Part shown: piece by piece, positions 60,394-64,000 of the stretch
Layout: every line of letters starts with the position of its first letter
Position numbering within the stretch: position 1 is the first letter of the stretch
From: Mastacembelus armatus
Taxonomy: Eukaryota; Chordata; Actinopteri; Synbranchiformes; Mastacembelidae
NCBI RefSeq assembly: GCF_900324485.2
Contig: NC_046653.1
Coordinates: 24,673,147-24,737,146, forward strand
DNA: 64,000 nt
Direction: 5' to 3'
The notes under the pieces: model-generated
Databases searched by the model: none
Told to the model about the DNA's origin: nothing
The model's input: only the letters and a program-made list of their open reading frames with translations
Made by a program: the position numbers and the translations under genes

Positions 60394-61200
60394 CAGTATC
60401 TCATAGAAGTGAGTACACCCGTCACATTTTTGTAAATAATTTATTATATCTTTTCATGTGACAACACTGAAGAAATGACACTTTGCTACAATGTGAAGTA
60501 GTGAGTGTACATCTTGTATAACAGTATAAATTTGCTGTCCCCTCAAAATAACTCAACACACAGCCATTAATGTCTAAACCAATGGCAACAAAAGTGAGAA
60601 CACCCCTAAGTGAAAATATCCAAATTGGGCCCAAAATGTCAATATTTTGTGTGACTGCCATTTTTTTCCAGCACTGCCATAACCCCCTTGGGCATGGAGT
60701 TTAGTAGAGCTTCACAGGTTGCCACTGGAATCCTCTTCCACTCCTCCATGATGACATCACAGAGCTTGTGGATGATAGAGACCTTGCACTCCTCCACCTT
60801 CCGTTTGAGGATGCCCCACAGATGCTCAATAGGGTTTAGGTCTGGAGACATGCTTGGCCAGTCCATCACCTTTACCTTCAGCTTCTTTAGCAAGGCAGTG
60901 GTCATATTGGAGGTGTATTTGGGGTCGTTATCATGCTGGAATACTGCCCTGTTGCCCAGTCTCCAAAGGGAGGGGATCATGCTCTGCTTCAGTAGGTCAC
61001 AGTACATGTTGGCATTCATGGTTCCCTCAATGAACTGTAGCTCCCGAGTGCCGGCAGCCCTCATGCAGCCCCAGGGGTGACACTTCAGGAAGAAAATTGG
61101 ATAAAATCCTCTACCTCAGCCTAAAACTTTGATTAGAAACCTGTGCAGTTTAATTGTCAGGTTGGGTAATTTGCCTCTTTAATGTGAGGCAGAGCTGGAC
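60394..61200 (-). mobile_element. Tc1 fragment with one terminal repeat
   Basis: TA then CAGTATCTCATAGAAGTGAG at 60394 is the terminal repeat. The minus strand carries the transposase C-terminus at 60639-61064 (QFIEGTMNANMYCDLL, AVFQHDNDPKYTS, DWPSMSPDLNPIEHLW). The N-terminal half is missing: sequence jumps near 61072 (GCAGCCCCAGGGG). Right limit uncertain. Provides the left end that is missing from 55891-56460. Confidence 0.85.
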
Positions 61201-61806
61201 TCCTGTACTGGAGTACTAAAGTAACTGTAGGAAATACAATGTGAGCTTTCACTTGTTGCAGCTATAACTTGACTTTTGTGAGGAGTCCTAGTTACATGTT
61301 AGTTCTGGTTAACTAGTTAGTTCATGTTGTGGCCTGTCACAGGAGAAGCACATTACTGATTGAGTCATTTATGCTGCTACATTTACAATTCCTACATACT
61401 TCACCCACCCACGTCTCATTTGTGCAATATATGGAGCACATTGTAAAGTGCATTGAGATGATTGTATTGGGATTTGGTGCTGTACAAATAAATTGCATTG
61501 AATAGAAAATATGAAGTTTAGTTTTTAGTTTCTACCAACTTGTGAAACTGCTCATGTTTGTGTGACAAATATTTGTTTTTCCATCATATTTTATTTTCTT
61601 AAAACATGAAATAGCAGTTCCAGAGAAAATTAATACAATCATATAAAAACAAATGACAACAAAATTATTTTAGTCCTTATTTGCAATCCCTACCTAAAAC
61701 TGAATGCAGTTTACTTGTATGCAGCACTGGTTATATGCTGTATACAGAGAGAGAGTTGAGGACTTTCACTTCACTTTTTGGAAATCCTATTGCACTGACA
61801 GTCTCT
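61201..61806. repeat. TAAR 3'-flank module of receptor 8
   Basis: Non-coding flank nearly identical to that of receptor 7. Confidence 0.75.
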
Positions 61807-63156
61807 CTACAGTATGTTGGCCTCACAAGACCCAGGTTGCAGAATCTGAAGAGTGATAATAAGTTTAACAGTTTTTCTAAACCAGGGATAAAACAAGGCA
61901 TAGATCAGAGGGTTCAGACAGGAGTTAAAGTAGAACAGATAGGTTACGTAAGATGAGAATAAACCATTGACCAAGTTCTCCCCTGCAAGAGACAAACAGT
62001 AACATGGGAGGAAACACATCAAAAACACAGCTACTAGAACACCAAGAGTCCTGGCTGCTTTCAGCTCAGATGTTGTTGTTACAGTCACTGAACGCTGCAG
62101 TGTGACAGCTGTAATGTGAGAGCGCATGGCCCGAGCCTGAGACACAGCCACAACAAACACTCTCATATACAGAACAACGATGACAGTAACTGGAGTAATA
62201 AAGGTCACAATTGGGTCCACAATTCCTGCAATATAGCTAATGAAAATTACACACTGTCCATAGCAGGAGTTATATTTGCCTGGTTCCGTCAGTTCATCCT
62301 TAAAAAAGAGAATGTTGTAGAAAGCAGAACCGAGCCAGCACAGACAAACACAGAGTTTCACTCTTCTCTCAGTGACTCTGGTGGGGTAATGCAGAGGGTC
62401 ACAAATAGCCACATAACGGTCAGCTGATATGAAAATAATGTTTCCCACTGAGGTGGAGGAAATGATGTAGGACACATATTTAAGCAGAGTACATGTGAAA
62501 TCACCAAGAGACCAGCAGCCTGTTTGTCGAAGGATTTCTCCAGGCATCGGCACAAGGCCCACGAGAAAGTCTGAGACAGCCAGAGAGAGGAGAAGGGTGT
62601 TAGTGTTTGTGTGGAGCTGCCTGGAGGAAAAGAGACAAGTGTCATTAACCAACAAGTTGTGTTCAGTATCTCTGAATGTTTCCTGATCTGTCACATCTGT
62701 AGTCACCATATGGTTAAATGTAGACTATTAAAACTACTTGGTTGAGTTCAGTGGATAGAAACCAGTGCTGATTATTTGTAGTAGACAGGATATGAACTGT
62801 GGTTTCTGGTGCCAAATATCAGTCAGACATTTGTGTTTCATTGTGCATAAACAGTCAACAAGGCAGAATAGAAGTCTAGTGTGTCAACATGAACCATGAT
62901 TTAGTAAAAGCCTAAAGACAGTTCTTGTAAATGTACAGCAGCTGTTCACATTTTAAGACAAAAATCATAGAGAAGTGAATCTGTGCCTGAAATGAGAGAT
63001 TGAGATGATGATGAGCAGGTTCAGAGCCACAGTGAGCACAGAGAAAAAATACAGCACAATGTGAAGGATCAAAACATCAGATTCTGGAAATGTGGACTTC
63101 CTGCAGGAGGTGTTGAGTTGTGGAAAGCAGAGCTCTGCTCCATCCTCAACCTCCAT
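61807..63156 (-). CDS. taar: TAAR receptor 8 (TAAR13c-like, clade III), two exons
   Basis: Exon 1 is 62987-63156 and exon 2 is 61807-62620, giving 327 residues; intron 366 bases, GC donor and AG acceptor. Ser at 3.32, Asp at 5.42 followed by Pro (IAGIVDPIVTFITP), Phe at 6.48 and Tyr at 7.43. The ISYIAGIVD stretch entering TM5 matches receptors 1, 2, 3 and 6 rather than its twin receptor 7. Proline directly after Asp5.42 is unique in the cluster and may bend TM5 at the binding site. Fingerprint NSCLNPLIYALFYPWF intact. No inactivating change seen. Confidence 0.95.
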
Positions 63157-63369
63157 CTTCAGAGCCCTGCAGAGAGCTGCAGCTTTGTGAACAAAACTGA
63201 CTCATATAACTGATTTACCTCTCACCTTTTCTTAGTTCATCCCCTCCTCTTTGTGTCAGTGTCTCTGGTCTCTGAGGTCCCTCCTCCCTGTGTGTTTGTT
63301 TTTTTCTGGCTTTGTTCTTCATGTATCCCCAGTTTCACCTCCTGTTAGTACATAAGGACCAAAACTAGC

Positions 63370-63386
63370 TTTGTGCATTTTCCATT
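63370..63386 (-). promoter_or_regulatory. Conserved block upstream of receptor 8
   Basis: Reads AATGGAAAATGCACAAA in gene orientation, about 215 bases 5' of the ATG. Confidence 0.4.
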
Positions 63387-63499
63387 CCTAAAGTAAAACA
63401 CTCCAAAAGTTTCATCCAGGAAATCCGCAGAGGGAGGTTTTCAGGCCCAGTAGGTTTAAAATGATTGGTTTAGCTTTCCATTCCATTTTTGAGGCATGA

Positions 63500-64000
63500 T
63501 TTTGTTTAATGTTGTACTGAAGTCTGTGAACAACATTTGAACTTAAGTATGCTTATTGTCCAGGTGTGTGAGTACCTGGTACACCGTGAGGTTAGTGGCA
63601 TCATGAAACTGTTGGAATACAGAGGGTCTAGTGAGTTGGGTAGCAGGCTCTTGGTGTTCCTTATAAGGAGCCTTTCAAAATACTTCATGATGATGGGTGT
63701 AAGTGCAATGGGGTGGTAATCATTGAAGCAGGACAGGGATGATGTCTTGAGCAGGGGTATGGTGGTGTGGGCCTTGAAACAACCAAGAGCACTGCTCAGA
63801 GTGATGTTGAAGAATTTGAGATGCGAGAATATCTGTTTGCTGGATTGCACATACTCTGAGCACTCTAGCAGCTTTTTGTGGGTTGCCTCTGTATAGAGTT
63901 TTCGTCACCTCAGTTGATGGTAGGACACAGTTCCAGGTAGTGGGGAGGAGTGTTGGTCTTCCTCGTCCCTGTGTCACTCTGCACTTGTAAACTGTGTAGA
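63500..64000 (-). mobile_element. LINE RT fragment (CR1/L2/Rex1-like), running off the window
   Basis: Minus strand reads NPQKAARVLRVCAIQQ-type sequence and, in another frame, CFKAHTTIPLLK, CFNDYHPIALTPIIMKYFERLL and LPNSLDPLYSNS. These are counterparts of the CFKTTTIIPVPKK / [21 protein letters not shown] region of fish CR1-superfamily RTs. At least one frame change is visible. Confidence 0.75.

Overview
The window looks like teleost fish genomic DNA. It holds a tandem cluster of eight trace amine-associated receptor (TAAR) genes, all on the minus strand. The repeats between them are typical of fish: RTE/Rex3-like, CR1/L2-like and R4/Rex6-like LINEs, Tc1 and piggyBac DNA elements, tRNA-derived sequences, and a 16.5-kb array of ~2-kb repeats. 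No viral or retroviral element was recognised.

Layout. 1-7600: no gene recognised; a GTAG/GATA minisatellite at about 1460-3500. 7600-16850: receptors 1 to 3. Receptors 1 and 2 sit in a near-identical ~3.95-kb tandem duplication that also carries broken LINE endonuclease and RT remnants. 16850-21050: receptor 3 upstream flank with a non-autonomous piggyBac element. 21050-37530: a hierarchical repeat array with one 100-N assembly gap, inserted into the 3' flank of receptor 4. 37600-44190: receptors 4 and 5, with a 5'-inverted LINE between them. 44430-49590: composite insertion upstream of receptor 5 (CR1/L2 LINE 5' part, unclassified repeat DNA, tRNA-like sequence, hAT-like end). 50800-53520: SINE head, R4 LINE with a deleted RT core, and a deleted Tc1. 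54380-63160: receptors 6 to 8 with Tc1 fragments and a second piggyBac element. 63500-64000: antisense LINE RT fragment.

Each receptor has two exons. A 170-nt coding exon 1 encodes the N-terminus and TM1; exon 2 of 811-817 nt encodes TM2 to the C-terminus. Together they encode 326-328 residues. In all eight, protein colinearity requires a GC-AG intron. All eight carry Ser at 3.32 where classical aminergic receptors have Asp, but keep Asp at 5.42. This is the pattern published for the large teleost TAAR clade with non-classical amine recognition (clade/class III). Position 7.43 is Asp in receptors 1-3, Phe in 4-6 and Tyr in 7-8, so the predicted pocket has diversified inside the cluster. The genes presumably act as olfactory Gs-coupled amine receptors; that is family knowledge, not something the sequence proves.

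The paralogous flanks work as an internal comparison. Several insertions have an uninterrupted empty site elsewhere in the window, which gives exact insertion points and relative ages.
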